Shown here: positions 9,010 to 18,200 of the stretch, one piece after another
How positions within the stretch are numbered: the first letter of the stretch is position 1
Layout: the number at the start of each line of letters is the position of its first letter
Source of the DNA: Paraburkholderia aspalathi
GTDB lineage: Bacteria; Pseudomonadota; Gammaproteobacteria; Burkholderiales; Burkholderiaceae
Assembly: GCF_900116445.1 (NCBI RefSeq)
Contig: NZ_FPBH01000034.1
Location: forward strand, 1 to 64,000
Direction of reading: 5' to 3'
Length of the DNA stretch: 64,000 bases
Position numbers and translations under genes: made by a program
The notes under the pieces: generated by a model
The model's input: the letters and a program-made list of their open reading frames with translations, nothing else
Told to the model about the DNA's origin: nothing
The model's database searches: none

Positions 9010-9531
9010 ATGACGGATCACGCTTCCCTCGACGCCGACGATCTCGCCGCATTGCCTGACTCCGCACGCCGCGTCGCGCTTTTGTTGCGCGAACGCGGTC
9101 ACGCTGGACGGATCGTGATGTTGCCGGAAACCGGCAAGACTTCCGCCGAAGCCGCAGCCGGCCTTGGCTGCTCGGTTGCGCAGATCGCCAAGTCGATCCT
9201 GTTTCGCCGCCGCGAAGACGACGCGCCGGTACTGGTGGTCGCAAGCGGCGCGAATCGCGTCGACGAAAAGAAGGTAGCGGCGCAAGTCGGCGAGATCGGC
9301 CGCGCGGATGCGAAATTCGTCCGCGAGAAAACCGGTTATGCGATCGGCGGTGTCTGCCCGATCGGCCACGCCACGGCGCCTGTCACGCTGATCGATGCCG
9401 ACCTCCTGGAACTCGACAGCCTGTGGGCCGCCGCCGGTCATCCGCATGCGGTGTTCAATCTGACGGCGCAGGAACTGATTGCGTTGACGGGCGCGCCGGC
9501 GCTCGACGTGGCGCTGCGCGAGACAGTGTGA
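9010..9531 (+). CDS. YbaK/EbsC-family aminoacyl-tRNA deacylase
   Basis: 173-residue protein of the YbaK/ProX trans-editing family, which hydrolyses mischarged tRNAs such as Cys-tRNA(Pro) or Ala-tRNA(Pro). Supporting features are the conserved lysine in AQIAKSILFR, the ASGANRVDEKKVA segment and the GGVCPIGH motif near residues 117-124. Exact tRNA specificity cannot be read by eye. It lies 42 bp after mvaB and four bases before the DUF1289 gene, so probably within the same transcript. Confidence 0.85.
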   Translation: MTDHASLDADDLAALPDSARRVALLLRERGHAGRIVMLPETGKTSAEAAAGLGCSVAQIAKSILFRRREDDAPVLVVASGANRVDEKKVAAQVGEIGRADAKFVREKTGYAIGGVCPIGHATAPVTLIDADLLELDSLWAAAGHPHAVFNLTAQELIALTGAPALDVALRETV

Positions 9532-9535
9532 AGCA

Positions 9536-9763
9536 ATGACAGCGGGCATCGATAACGAAGACGACGAGGCTGCCGTGCCGTCACCGTGCATCAGCGTGTG
9601 CAGGATGGACGCTTCGACCGGCTGGTGCGAAGGCTGCTTGCGCACGATCGACGAGATCGCCAGCTGGTCGTCGTTCGACGACGACGCGAAGCGCGCCGTC
9701 TGGGACGCGATCGAGGAACGCCACGCGGAGTTCATGGCCAGGCAAGCGAAGGTGCAGCGGTGA
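9536..9763 (+). CDS. DUF1289 (Fe-S-type) small protein
   Basis: 75-residue protein with the DUF1289 signature: PSPCISVCRMDASTGWCEGCLRTIDEIASWSS-like spacing with four cysteines, followed by a W-x-x-I helix. The Cys pattern suggests metal or Fe-S binding, which has not been demonstrated for this protein. It sits four bases after the YbaK stop, and its own stop overlaps the GTG start of the MaoC gene, so it belongs to a coupled operon. Function unknown. Confidence 0.85.
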   Translation: MTAGIDNEDDEAAVPSPCISVCRMDASTGWCEGCLRTIDEIASWSSFDDDAKRAVWDAIEERHAEFMARQAKVQR

Positions 9764-10245
9764 ACGCCGCGCCGCGTATCGTGAAGATCGGCGAGACGTT
9801 CAGCTCGACGCTCGAACTGTCGGCGGACTCGGTGAAGTCGTTCGCCACGCTCGTCAACGACTTCAACCCGCTGCATCACGACGACGCCTACGCCGCGCAA
9901 AGCCGCTTCGGCGGTTTGATCGCGTCCGGCACGCAACCCACCGCACATTTCATGGCGCTACTGGCGACCTATTTTTCGACGTACGCGCAGCCGCTCGGCC
10001 TCGAGTTCGATATCAAGCTGAAGAAAGCCGTGCACGCGAACGATACGTTGACGATCACGTGGCGCGTGCGCGACGCGTACTGGAAGCCGAGTCTGAACGG
10101 CGATCTGACGCATCTCGAAGGAAGCGTGGTGAATCAGCGCGGCGACACCATGTTGATCGGCACGTCGACAATCCTGGTGATGCCGAAACCCGAAGCATCG
10201 GCGAATGCTGACGCAAGCACAAACCCGGACACAGGCGCACCATGA
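9760..10245 (+). CDS. MaoC-family (R)-specific enoyl-CoA hydratase/dehydratase
   Basis: 161-residue hot-dog-fold protein. The motif FATLVNDFNPLHHDDAYAAQSRFGGLIASG contains the catalytic Asp and His of the MaoC/PhaJ group (D-x-N-P-x-H). The start is GTG at 9760, overlapping the DUF1289 stop (GTGA); the frame upstream of it is shadow. The stop overlaps the next ATG (ATGA). Likely acts on an enoyl- or hydroxyacyl-CoA in beta-oxidation or branched-chain catabolism. Substrate unknown. Confidence 0.88.
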   Translation: MNAAPRIVKIGETFSSTLELSADSVKSFATLVNDFNPLHHDDAYAAQSRFGGLIASGTQPTAHFMALLATYFSTYAQPLGLEFDIKLKKAVHANDTLTITWRVRDAYWKPSLNGDLTHLEGSVVNQRGDTMLIGTSTILVMPKPEASANADASTNPDTGAP

Positions 10246-11162
10246 TCAACCTACCGGCATCGGTCCGAGTGTTCGAACGCGGCTGGCTTTCGTCGAACAA
10301 TGTGCTGCTGATCGACGACACATGTGCCGCTCTTGTCGATACCGGCTACGCGACGCACGCGCCGCAAACCGTCGCGCTCGTGCGGCAAGCGCTCGGCGCG
10401 CGACCGCTCGATCTGATCGTCAACACGCATCTGCATTCGGATCACTGCGGCGGCAACGCGCTGTTGCAGTCGACGTGGCCGTGCCGTACCGCGATTCCCG
10501 CATCCGAAGCCGACGCGGTGCGCGATTGGGACGAAACCCGTCTGACGTTTCGCGCCACCGGCCAGACCTGCGAGCGCTTCACCTTCACGGAGACGATCGC
10601 GCCAGGCGCGCAACTGCGGCTCGGTGCGCTCGACTGGCAAGTGCTTGGCGCGCCCGGCCACGATCCGCACTCGTTGATGCTGTACTGCCCGGACGAACGC
10701 ATCCTGATCAGCGCGGACGCGCTGTGGGAAAACGGCTTTGGCGTGATCTTTCCCGAACTGGAAGGTGAAAGCGGTTTCGCCGAAGAACAGGCGGTGCTCG
10801 AGGCCATTGCGAAGCTCGACGTGCGGCTCGTGATTCCTGGCCATGGTGGACCCTTCACGAATGTCGAGCAGGCGCTGGAACGGGCATTTTCACGCGTTGC
10901 GTGGCTACGGGCCGATCCGGCACGTAATGCGAAGAATGCGTTGAAGGTGTTGATTGTGTTCAAGCTCCTCGAAGTCCGTGCGATGAGCTTCGACACCTTG
11001 CTGCGGATGCTCGACGATGCCGTGGCAATGCGCGCCGCCGCGACCATGCTCAAGCCGCGTGGTGAATGGTCCACATTGGTGCACACGATCGTCGAGGAGT
11101 TGGCGGCCAAAAACGGGCCATTGGAGATCGATGGCGAGCGCATCATCGCCCGCCAGGCTTGA
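10242..11162 (+). CDS. MBL-fold metallo-hydrolase
   Basis: 306-residue metallo-beta-lactamase-fold protein. The zinc motif HxHxDH is H63-L-H65-S-D67-H68 (NTHLHSDHCGG). A second His is in GAPGHDPHSLML, the Asp ligand in ILISADALWENGF and a third His in VIPGHGGPF. The C-terminal helical extension resembles thioesterase-like MBL proteins. It is the last gene of the coupled cluster, and its ATG overlaps the MaoC stop. An acyl-CoA thioesterase or lactonase role is possible but unproven. Confidence 0.85.
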   Translation: MINLPASVRVFERGWLSSNNVLLIDDTCAALVDTGYATHAPQTVALVRQALGARPLDLIVNTHLHSDHCGGNALLQSTWPCRTAIPASEADAVRDWDETRLTFRATGQTCERFTFTETIAPGAQLRLGALDWQVLGAPGHDPHSLMLYCPDERILISADALWENGFGVIFPELEGESGFAEEQAVLEAIAKLDVRLVIPGHGGPFTNVEQALERAFSRVAWLRADPARNAKNALKVLIVFKLLEVRAMSFDTLLRMLDDAVAMRAAATMLKPRGEWSTLVHTIVEELAAKNGPLEIDGERIIARQA

Positions 11163-11495
11163 CGCACAGGGGGCCGGCGGCCGCGCGGCAAGCACAACAC
11201 CAAAACCGTCGCGCCAAAAAGAAAGCCGCTCGACCATCAAGGCGAGCGGCGGAAATTCTGTCGGACGTGATCAGCGTCGATATGAATGATACGCGTGCCG
11301 GTTTTTTGACCGCATCAGTGATTTCCCTACAGAAGCTTGACACTGCCTTTTAAACCCGCATACAGACAGCATTACGAAGCTTCGTAGCCGCGCGCGTTGG
11401 GCGTCATTGGTCCGTCCATATGAACAATTGAACGCGCCGATTGCTCCGGAATCCGTACTATTGCCGGCTGATCCATCGGCATCTCAGCCATTCCA
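11163..11495. other. convergent intergenic region
   Basis: Stretch between the MBL and EamA genes. It holds a minus-strand terminator-like hairpin at 11215-11250 and a perfect 14-bp palindrome (TACGAAGCTTCGTA, 11373-11386) of unknown meaning. The short open frames here have no start signals or recognisable product. Confidence 0.5.
11215..11250 (-). terminator. minus-strand Rho-independent terminator
   Basis: Arms GCCGCTCG (11225-11232) and CGAGCGGC (11243-11250) enclose a 10-base loop. On the minus strand the hairpin is followed by TTTCTTTTT. It could end the EamA transcript, although it lies about 245 bp past that stop. Confidence 0.65.
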
Positions 11496-12395
11496 TCAGG
11501 TCGAAGACAGGCGTTTCTGCGGCACGATCCGCCAGCCGAGATTCACACCGGCGGCCGCGAGCAGGATCAGCACCGCACCGAGCACCTGAATCCACGCGAG
11601 TGTCTGCCCGAACGCAACCCGGTCGACGATGATCGCCACCACCGGATAGATGAACGACAACGCGCCGGTCATCGAAGTCGGCAGCTTCTGGATCGCGCCG
11701 TAGAGCAGCACGTACATGAGCCCCGTATTGACGATACCGAGCACGATCAGTTCGAGCCACTGCACGCCGTTGGTCGGCAACGCATCGAAGCGCACGAACG
11801 GCGCCAGCATCACGACGCCGAGCGACACCTGGATCAGCGCAATCAGATGCGGCGGCGTACCCTTCAGGCGCTTCGTGATAATCGACGAGACCGCGTACAT
11901 TGCCGCTGCGCCCACGGCATAGGCGACTCCGACCAGATACTGGCCCGGCACCGCCAACACCGCCGGCTCGACCTTCACCACGAACACGAGGCCGATGAAC
12001 GCGACCACCAGCCAGGCCACCGTCGACGCGCTGATGCGCTCGCGAAACACCAGTGCGCCAAGCGCGACCAGCATAAACGGCTGCGTGTTGTAGACGGCGG
12101 TCGCCATCGAGATCGACGCGCGTGAATAGGCCGCGAACAGCAGCACCCAGTTAATGACGATCGCCGCGCCGCCCAGCAGCGCGAGGCCGAGCATCTTCCA
12201 GGAAAAGAGCTTGCGCCTGAACAGGCCGAGCACGGCGCACACGAGCGCCAGCGTCGCGCCACCAAAAATACAGCGAAAGAACACCACGTTGAACGGACTC
12301 TGCTGCGACGACACCACCAGCCAGCCGATGGTGCCGGACATCAGCATGGCCATGGTCATTTCCGCCGCGCCGCGGCGAATCTCATTTGACGCCAT
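11496..12395 (-). CDS. EamA-family (DMT superfamily) transporter
   Basis: 299-residue integral inner-membrane protein with about ten hydrophobic segments arranged as two EamA repeats. Each repeat ends in the typical pattern (ALGALVFRERIS; IVDRVAFGQTLAWIQVLGAVLILLA). The family exports amino acids, drugs or metabolites. It is divergent from an Lrp/AsnC regulator 114 bp away, which suggests that the regulator controls it and that the substrate is an amino acid; both points are inference. Confidence 0.87.
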   Translation of the reverse strand: MASNEIRRGAAEMTMAMLMSGTIGWLVVSSQQSPFNVVFFRCIFGGATLALVCAVLGLFRRKLFSWKMLGLALLGGAAIVINWVLLFAAYSRASISMATAVYNTQPFMLVALGALVFRERISASTVAWLVVAFIGLVFVVKVEPAVLAVPGQYLVGVAYAVGAAAMYAVSSIITKRLKGTPPHLIALIQVSLGVVMLAPFVRFDALPTNGVQWLELIVLGIVNTGLMYVLLYGAIQKLPTSMTGALSFIYPVVAIIVDRVAFGQTLAWIQVLGAVLILLAAAGVNLGWRIVPQKRLSST

Positions 12396-12509
12396 GATTC
12401 GATCCTCGAATTGATTCCTGCATGAGAAGCAGTGTAATTAATCCGATCGCCCGAATACAGGGCTAAACTTAAGTCTTCCCGCGAAGAAACCTAATAATCG
12501 AAGGCCGTC

Positions 12510-12980
12510 ATGACGAAACGCCTTGCTCCTGCCACACCCGCGACACTCGATGAAACCGACCGCGCGCTACTCGCCGCGCTGGCGGCGGACGCCCGCCAGC
12601 CGGTCAGCGAACTGGCGCGCCGGGTTGGCCTCTCGGCGCCAAGTACGGCCGAGCGCGTCCGCAGGCTCGAAGCGCAAGGCGTGATCGAGCGCTTCACCGT
12701 GCAGATCGATCCGCGCGCGCTCGGCTTCACGCTGCAGGCAATCGTGCGCGTGAAGCCCCTGCCCGGGCAGCTGCATCTGGTGGAAGACGTGATCCGGCGA
12801 ATTCCGGAGTTTGTCGAATGCGACAAGGTGACCGGCGACGACTGCTTCATCTGCCGCCTCTACCTGCATTCGATCGAGCAGCTCGACGAGATTCTCTCGA
12901 AGGTGACCGAGCGCGCGGAGACCAGCACCGCCATCGTCAAGTCGACGCCGGTCGCGCGCCGCTTGCCGCCGCTAGGCTGA
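12510..12980 (+). CDS. Lrp/AsnC-family transcriptional regulator
   Basis: 156-residue regulator. The N-terminal winged helix-turn-helix includes LDETDRALLAALAADARQPVSELARRVGLSAPSTAERVRRLEAQGVI. The C-terminal RAM/AsnC ligand domain contains ECDKVTGDDCFICRLYLHSIEQLDEIL. The start ATG has GAAGG seven bases upstream. It is divergent from the EamA gene, a typical arrangement for local control of an amino-acid exporter. The shared 114-bp region should carry both promoters. Confidence 0.9.
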   Translation: MTKRLAPATPATLDETDRALLAALAADARQPVSELARRVGLSAPSTAERVRRLEAQGVIERFTVQIDPRALGFTLQAIVRVKPLPGQLHLVEDVIRRIPEFVECDKVTGDDCFICRLYLHSIEQLDEILSKVTERAETSTAIVKSTPVARRLPPLG

Positions 12981-13019
12981 GCGAGACGCGCGGCAACGCC
13001 GCGAGCTGAAGGAAGCCAC

Positions 13020-13910
13020 TTACTGCTCGACCGCCTCGAAGAACGACAGCATTTCCGTGACCAGTTCGTCCGACGCCTCTTCAGGAATGTAATGCCCGCA
13101 TGGCAATGAGCGCCCGCTCACGTCCCGCGCGACGTGACGCCATTCCGCGAGCGCGTCGAAGCACTTCTCGATCACCCCCTGCTCGCCCCACAACACACGC
13201 AATGGACAGCCGATCTTGTGGCCGCGCTCGATGTCGGCACGGTCGTGTTCAAGATCGATGCTCGCCGACGCCCGGTAGTCCTCGCACATCGCATGCACAG
13301 CGCCGGGTTGCGCCAGCGCGCTGCGATACGCGTCAAGCGCTTCGGGCGCGAACGGCGCGAGGCCCGCGTGACGGCTGCCCATCACCGCATCGACGTAGGC
13401 GGCCGGGTTCGCACCGATTAGCGTTTCCGGCAGCGGCTCCGGCTGGATCAGGAAGAACCAGTGGAAGTAATGGGTCGCGAAGGCGCGGTCGGTGGCTTCG
13501 TACATCGCGAGCGTCGGCGCGATGTCGAGCAGCATCAAACGCTCGACGGCGTCGGGATGATCGAGCGCCATCCGGTGCGCGACGCGGGCGCCGCGATCAT
13601 GAGCGCACACGAGGAATCGTTCGAAGCCGAAGTGGCGCATCACGGCAACCTGGTCGGCCGCCATCGCGCGTTTGGAATACGGCCTGTGGTCGGCGTCGCT
13701 GGGCGGTTTGCCCGAGGCGCCGTAGCCGCGCAGGTCGGTGGCGATGACGGTGAAGTGCTCCGCCAGTTGCGCCGCGCACCGCTGCCAGATCAGATGCGAC
13801 TGCGGGTGACCGTGCAACAACAGCAGGGGCGGCCCTGACCCGCCCTTCACTCCGAAAATATCGACGTCGCCCACGGCGACACGAAAGGGCGTGAAATCCT
13901 CGAAGGCCAT
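13020..13910 (-). CDS. fluoroacetate/haloacetate dehalogenase-like alpha/beta hydrolase
   Basis: 296-residue alpha/beta hydrolase that aligns by eye with fluoroacetate dehalogenases. Nucleophile D105 is followed by R106 and R109 (AHDRGAR), the carboxylate-binding pair. D129 lies in MLLDIAPT. The halide-pocket H150-W151 occurs in HYFHWFFLIQPEPLP, Y212 in MCEDYRA, and the catalytic His in CGHYIPEEA. This full set is what separates these enzymes from epoxide hydrolases. Defluorination of fluoroacetate is inferred; chloroacetate or other 2-haloacids are alternatives. Convergent with the Lrp gene. Confidence 0.85.
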   Translation of the reverse strand: MAFEDFTPFRVAVGDVDIFGVKGGSGPPLLLLHGHPQSHLIWQRCAAQLAEHFTVIATDLRGYGASGKPPSDADHRPYSKRAMAADQVAVMRHFGFERFLVCAHDRGARVAHRMALDHPDAVERLMLLDIAPTLAMYEATDRAFATHYFHWFFLIQPEPLPETLIGANPAAYVDAVMGSRHAGLAPFAPEALDAYRSALAQPGAVHAMCEDYRASASIDLEHDRADIERGHKIGCPLRVLWGEQGVIEKCFDALAEWRHVARDVSGRSLPCGHYIPEEASDELVTEMLSFFEAVEQ

Positions 13911-14048
13911 AGCGGGTCTCTTGTCGTTTGGGAGTCAAACCATTGTAGAAGCGCAATGTGTCGATGCGGGGTGGGATAGCCCACGCAGGCATAGAACCTG
14001 AACACTCCTTCCAACTGTTCTAAACGGACACGATGCGGCTGCTTCGCC

Positions 14049-14067
14049 TATAATCGAACGATCGTTC
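14049..14067. promoter_or_regulatory. TATAAT box next to a 12-bp operator-like palindrome
   Basis: A perfect TATAAT (14049-14054) is followed two bases later by the perfect palindrome GAACGATCGTTC (14056-14067). The arrangement looks like a repressor site over a promoter start region. It lies between the dehalogenase and nitronate monooxygenase genes. No TetR-type gene sits beside it and the -35 is weak. Confidence 0.4.
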
Positions 14068-14233
14068 TTAAATTTTTGAGCGGTCATGACAAACGCATGG
14101 CAAATGCGGAGCGGGGTCGTGGCGGCAGCACGGCTGCTGGCCAGTCTCGACGCACCACAGGTCATGTGCCGCTAAACTCATTATCGCCGGGAGCCCTACA
14201 CCGCACCGGCCCGCTTATCAGGAGACTCGCACC

Positions 14234-15193
14234 ATGGCATTGCCCGCCGTCCTGCAAAAACTCGCGCTGCCCGTCGTCGCTTCGCCGATGTTCATCGTCA
14301 GCTATCCCGAACTCGTGTTGGCTCAATGTAAGGCTGGCATCGTCGGCTCGTTCCCCGCGCTGAACGCTCGCCCGGCCGAACTGCTCGACGAATGGCTCAC
14401 GCAGATTCAGGCGCAGCTCGCCGAGCACAAGGCGGCCAATCCCGATGCGATCATCGGGCCGATCGCCGTCAACCAGATCGTCCATCAGTCGAATACGCGG
14501 CTCGAGCACGACGTGCGTGTGTGCGTCGAACACAAGGTGCCGATTTTCATCACCAGCCTGCGCGCACCGGCGCGCGAGATCGTCGACGCGGTGCATAGCT
14601 ACGGCGGCATCGTGCTGCACGACGTGATCAACCTGCGGCATGCGCAGAAGGCCCTGGAAGCGGGCGTCGACGGGCTGATCCTGGTGGCGTCGGGCGCCGG
14701 CGGCCATGCGGGCACGACCTCGCCGTTCGCGCTGGTCGGCGAAGTGCGGCGCATGTTCGACGGCCCGATCGTGCTGTCCGGTTCGATCGCCAACGGCGGC
14801 TCGATCCTCGCCGCGCAGGCCATGGGCGCGGATCTCGCCTACATGGGCACGCGTTTCATCGCGACCAAAGAAGCACATGCGGTCGACAGCTATAAGCAGG
14901 CGATCGTCAATTCCACGGCCTCGGACATCATCTACACGAACCTGTTCACCGGCGTGCACGGCAACTACATCCGCGAAAGTATCCTGAACGCGGGGCTGGA
15001 TCCGGATGCGTTGCCAGAATCGGACAAGACCGCGATGAACTTCGGCAGCGACAAGGCGAAGGCGTGGAAAGACATCTGGGGTGCAGGCCAGGGCGTCGGC
15101 CTGATGGACGACGTGCCGAGCGTTGGTGAGCTGGTTCAGCGTCTGACGAAGGAATATGACGACGCGAAAACGCGGCTGGGAATCGCGCGGTAA
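14234..15193 (+). CDS. nitronate monooxygenase
   Basis: 319-residue FMN-dependent TIM-barrel enzyme of the 2-nitropropane dioxygenase family, which oxidises propionate-3-nitronate and alkyl nitronates. Visible motifs are the opening PVVASPMFIVSYPELVLAQCKAGIVGSFPALNAR, the ASGAGGHAGTTSPFAL segment with the conserved active-site His, and the FMN-phosphate GSIANGGSILAA and GADLAYMGTRFIAT segments. AGGAG lies just upstream of the ATG. No regulator adjoins it. Confidence 0.92.
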   Translation: MALPAVLQKLALPVVASPMFIVSYPELVLAQCKAGIVGSFPALNARPAELLDEWLTQIQAQLAEHKAANPDAIIGPIAVNQIVHQSNTRLEHDVRVCVEHKVPIFITSLRAPAREIVDAVHSYGGIVLHDVINLRHAQKALEAGVDGLILVASGAGGHAGTTSPFALVGEVRRMFDGPIVLSGSIANGGSILAAQAMGADLAYMGTRFIATKEAHAVDSYKQAIVNSTASDIIYTNLFTGVHGNYIRESILNAGLDPDALPESDKTAMNFGSDKAKAWKDIWGAGQGVGLMDDVPSVGELVQRLTKEYDDAKTRLGIAR

Positions 15194-15212
15194 ATGCCCG
15201 GTTAAGGTGTTT

Positions 15213-15243
15213 TGCTGCGGCTCCCGGTTTTGGAGCCGCAGCA
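15213..15243. terminator. strong hairpin between convergent genes
   Basis: A perfect 12-bp inverted repeat (arms TGCTGCGGCTCC and GGAGCCGCAGCA) with a 7-base loop sits between the nitronate monooxygenase stop and the icmF stop. Neither side has a proper U-tract, so it may stop transcription poorly or act as a 3' stabiliser. Confidence 0.6.
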
Positions 15244-15253
15244 TGTCCGGCCC

Positions 15254-18200
15254 CTACATATTGCGGCGGTATTGCCCGCCCACTTCAAACAACGCGTGTG
15301 TGATTTGCCCTAGCGAGCAGACGCGCACGACGTCCATCAGCACCGCGAACACGTTGTCATCGTCGATCACTGCGCGCTTCAGGCGTTCAAGCGCCGCGGG
15401 TGCGTCGTCACGATGCTGTGCCTGAAAATCGCGCAGACGCTTCAACTGGCTCTGTTTTTCTTCGTCGGTGGAACGGGCGAGCGCGATCGGCTGCGGCGCT
15501 TCATGCGGATGCGCGCTCAAGAAAGTATTCACGCCCACGATCGGATACGAGCCGTCGTGCTTGCGATGCTCGTACAGCATCGACTCGTCCTGAATACGCC
15601 CACGCTGATAACCGGTTTCCATCGCGCCGAGCACGCCGCCGCGCTCAGTCAGTCGATCGAATTCCGCCAGCACCGCTTCTTCCACCAGATCCGTCAGCTC
15701 CTCGATCACGAAGCTGCCCTGATTCGGATTCTGATTCTTCGCCAGGCCCCATTCGCGATTGATGATCAACTGGATCGCCACCGCACGGCGCACCGAATCC
15801 TCGGTGGGCGTGGTGATCGCTTCGTCGAATGCGTTGGTGTGCAGTGAATTGCAATTGTCGTAGATCGCGATCAGCGCCTGCAGCGTGGTGCGGATATCGT
15901 TGAAGTCGATCTCCTGCGCATGCAGGCTGCGGCCCGAGGTTTGCACGTGGTACTTGAGCTTCTGGCTGCGTTCGTTCGCGCCGTAGCGTTCGCGCATTGC
16001 AATGGCCCAGATGCGTCGCGCGACGCGGCCGAGCACCGTGTACTCCGGGTCCATGCCGTTCGAAAAGAAGAACGACAGATTCGGCGCGAAGTCGTCGATC
16101 GACATGCCGCGCGCGAGATAGGCCTCGACATAGGTGAAACCATTCGCGAGCGTGTAGGCCAACTGCGAGATCGGATTCGCGCCGGCCTCGGCGATGTGAT
16201 AGCCGGAGATCGACACCGAGTAGAAATTGCGCACGCCGTGATCGACGAAGTACGCCTGAATATCGCCCATGACTTTCAGGCTGAACTCGGTTGAAAAGAT
16301 GCACGTGTTCTGGCCTTGGTCTTCCTTCAGGATGTCGGCCTGCACCGTGCCGCGCACGTTTTCCAGCGCTGTGCGGCGCGCGGCGGCGAGTTCTTCGCTG
16401 GTGGGTTGGCGTCCTGCCTGTTGCAGCCTGTCATTTAAACGCGCGATCTGCTGATCGATCGCGACGTTGAAGAACATCGCGAGAATCGTCGGCGCCGGGC
16501 CATTGATTGTCATCGATACCGACGTCTCTGGCGCGCACAGATCGAAGCCGTCGTAGAGCGTTTTCATGTCGTCGAGCGTTGCGACGGAGACGCCTGAATT
16601 GCCCACCTTGCCGTAGATGTCGGGGCGCTCGTGCGGCTCTTCGCCGTAGAGCGTGACCGAATCGAAAGCAGTCGAAAGACGTTTGGCCGGCATGCCTTCG
16701 GAGAGCAATTTGAAACGGCGGTTAGTGCGGAACGGATCGCCTTCGCCGGCGAACATCCGTGTCGGGTCTTCGTTTTCGCGGCGGAACGGAAACACGCCGG
16801 CGGTGAACGGGAAGTAGCCGGGGAGATTGTCGAGCATCAGCCAGCGCAGGATTTCCCCGTGGTCGACGAATTTCGGCAGCGCGACTTTGCGGACTTCGGA
16901 TCCGGATAGCGTCGTGACGGTGAGCGCGGTGCGAATTTCGCGGTCGCGTATGCGGACGATGTGTTCGTCGCCGGAATAGGCGGCCACGGTTTGCGGCCAG
17001 GCGTCGAGGAGTTTGCGTTCACGTTCGCCGAGGGCGGCGGTGCGTTGGGTGATGAGGGTGTCGAGTTGGGTTTGGGGTGTGTTGGCGGAGTTTGCCGCGA
17101 CACTTGAGTCTGAACCTGTGGAGGCAGTGGCATCGGCATCAAATGATGCGCCTGTGCCTGCATCACCTTCAGCGAGCATACGGCGCGCTTCTGTAAGTTG
17201 CCAGCGCTCACGCGCCACCCGCGCTTGCGCGTCGGCACGCTCACGATACGCGTGAACAGTCTGCGCGACATCGGCCAGATAGCGCACGCGTGCCGGCGGC
17301 ACGATGGCATTGCGGCCGCTCGAAAAGCGCAACTCATCAAGCACCGGCAGACGGCCACCGCCTGAACGCAGACCATGCGTGCGCAGCGACTCGGCCACAT
17401 GCTGATACAGCGCGGTCACCCCGTCGTCGTTAAAGCGCGAGGCGATCGTGCCGAACACCGGCATCGCGTCGGGCGCCTTCGCGAAGTCGCCACGGTTGCG
17501 CTGCACCTGCTTCGCGACATCGCGCAACGCGTCCGGCGCACCTTTGCGGTCGAACTTGTTGATCGCGACGAAGCTGGCGAAGTCGAGCATGTCGATCTTT
17601 TCCAGTTGGCTCGCCGCGCCGAATTCCGGCGTCATCACATACAGCGATTCGTCGACGAACGGCACGATCGCCGCATTGCCCTGCCCGATCCCGGACGTTT
17701 CGACGATGATTAGATCGAAACCCGCGGCCTTGCACAACGTGAGCACATCAGGCAACGAATCGGTGATTTCGCTCGATGCGTCACGAGTCGCCATCGAACG
17801 CATATAGACGCGCGCGCCGCCGCCCCAATCGCCGATCGCGTTCATGCGGATGCGGTCGCCGAGCAGCGCGCCGCCGGATTTGCGACGCGACGGATCGATG
17901 GCCAGCACGGCAATCGTGAGGGCGTCGCCGTAGTCGAGCCGGAAACGGCGGATCAGTTCGTCGGTGAGCGAGGATTTACCGGCGCCGCCGGTGCCGGTGA
18001 TGCCGAGGACGGGGACATCGATCGCTTCGGCGAGGACCGATAGTATTTCCTGCTCGGCTGATTTGACGCGGCCCGCTTCGTACGCGCTGACCAGTTGCGC
18101 GAGTCGGCGGAAGGTGAAGGCGGCAGGATCGGGTTGTTCGGCTGCGTTCGTGGTGCCAGCGATCTCGCTGCCTTGGAGCGCTCCACCTGCCTGCCGCGCC

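Noticed and set aside
14086..14175. 29-codon plus-strand ORF after the GAACGATCGTTC palindrome
   Set aside because: Weak ribosome site, no coupling to the next gene and no recognisable sequence; insufficient support.
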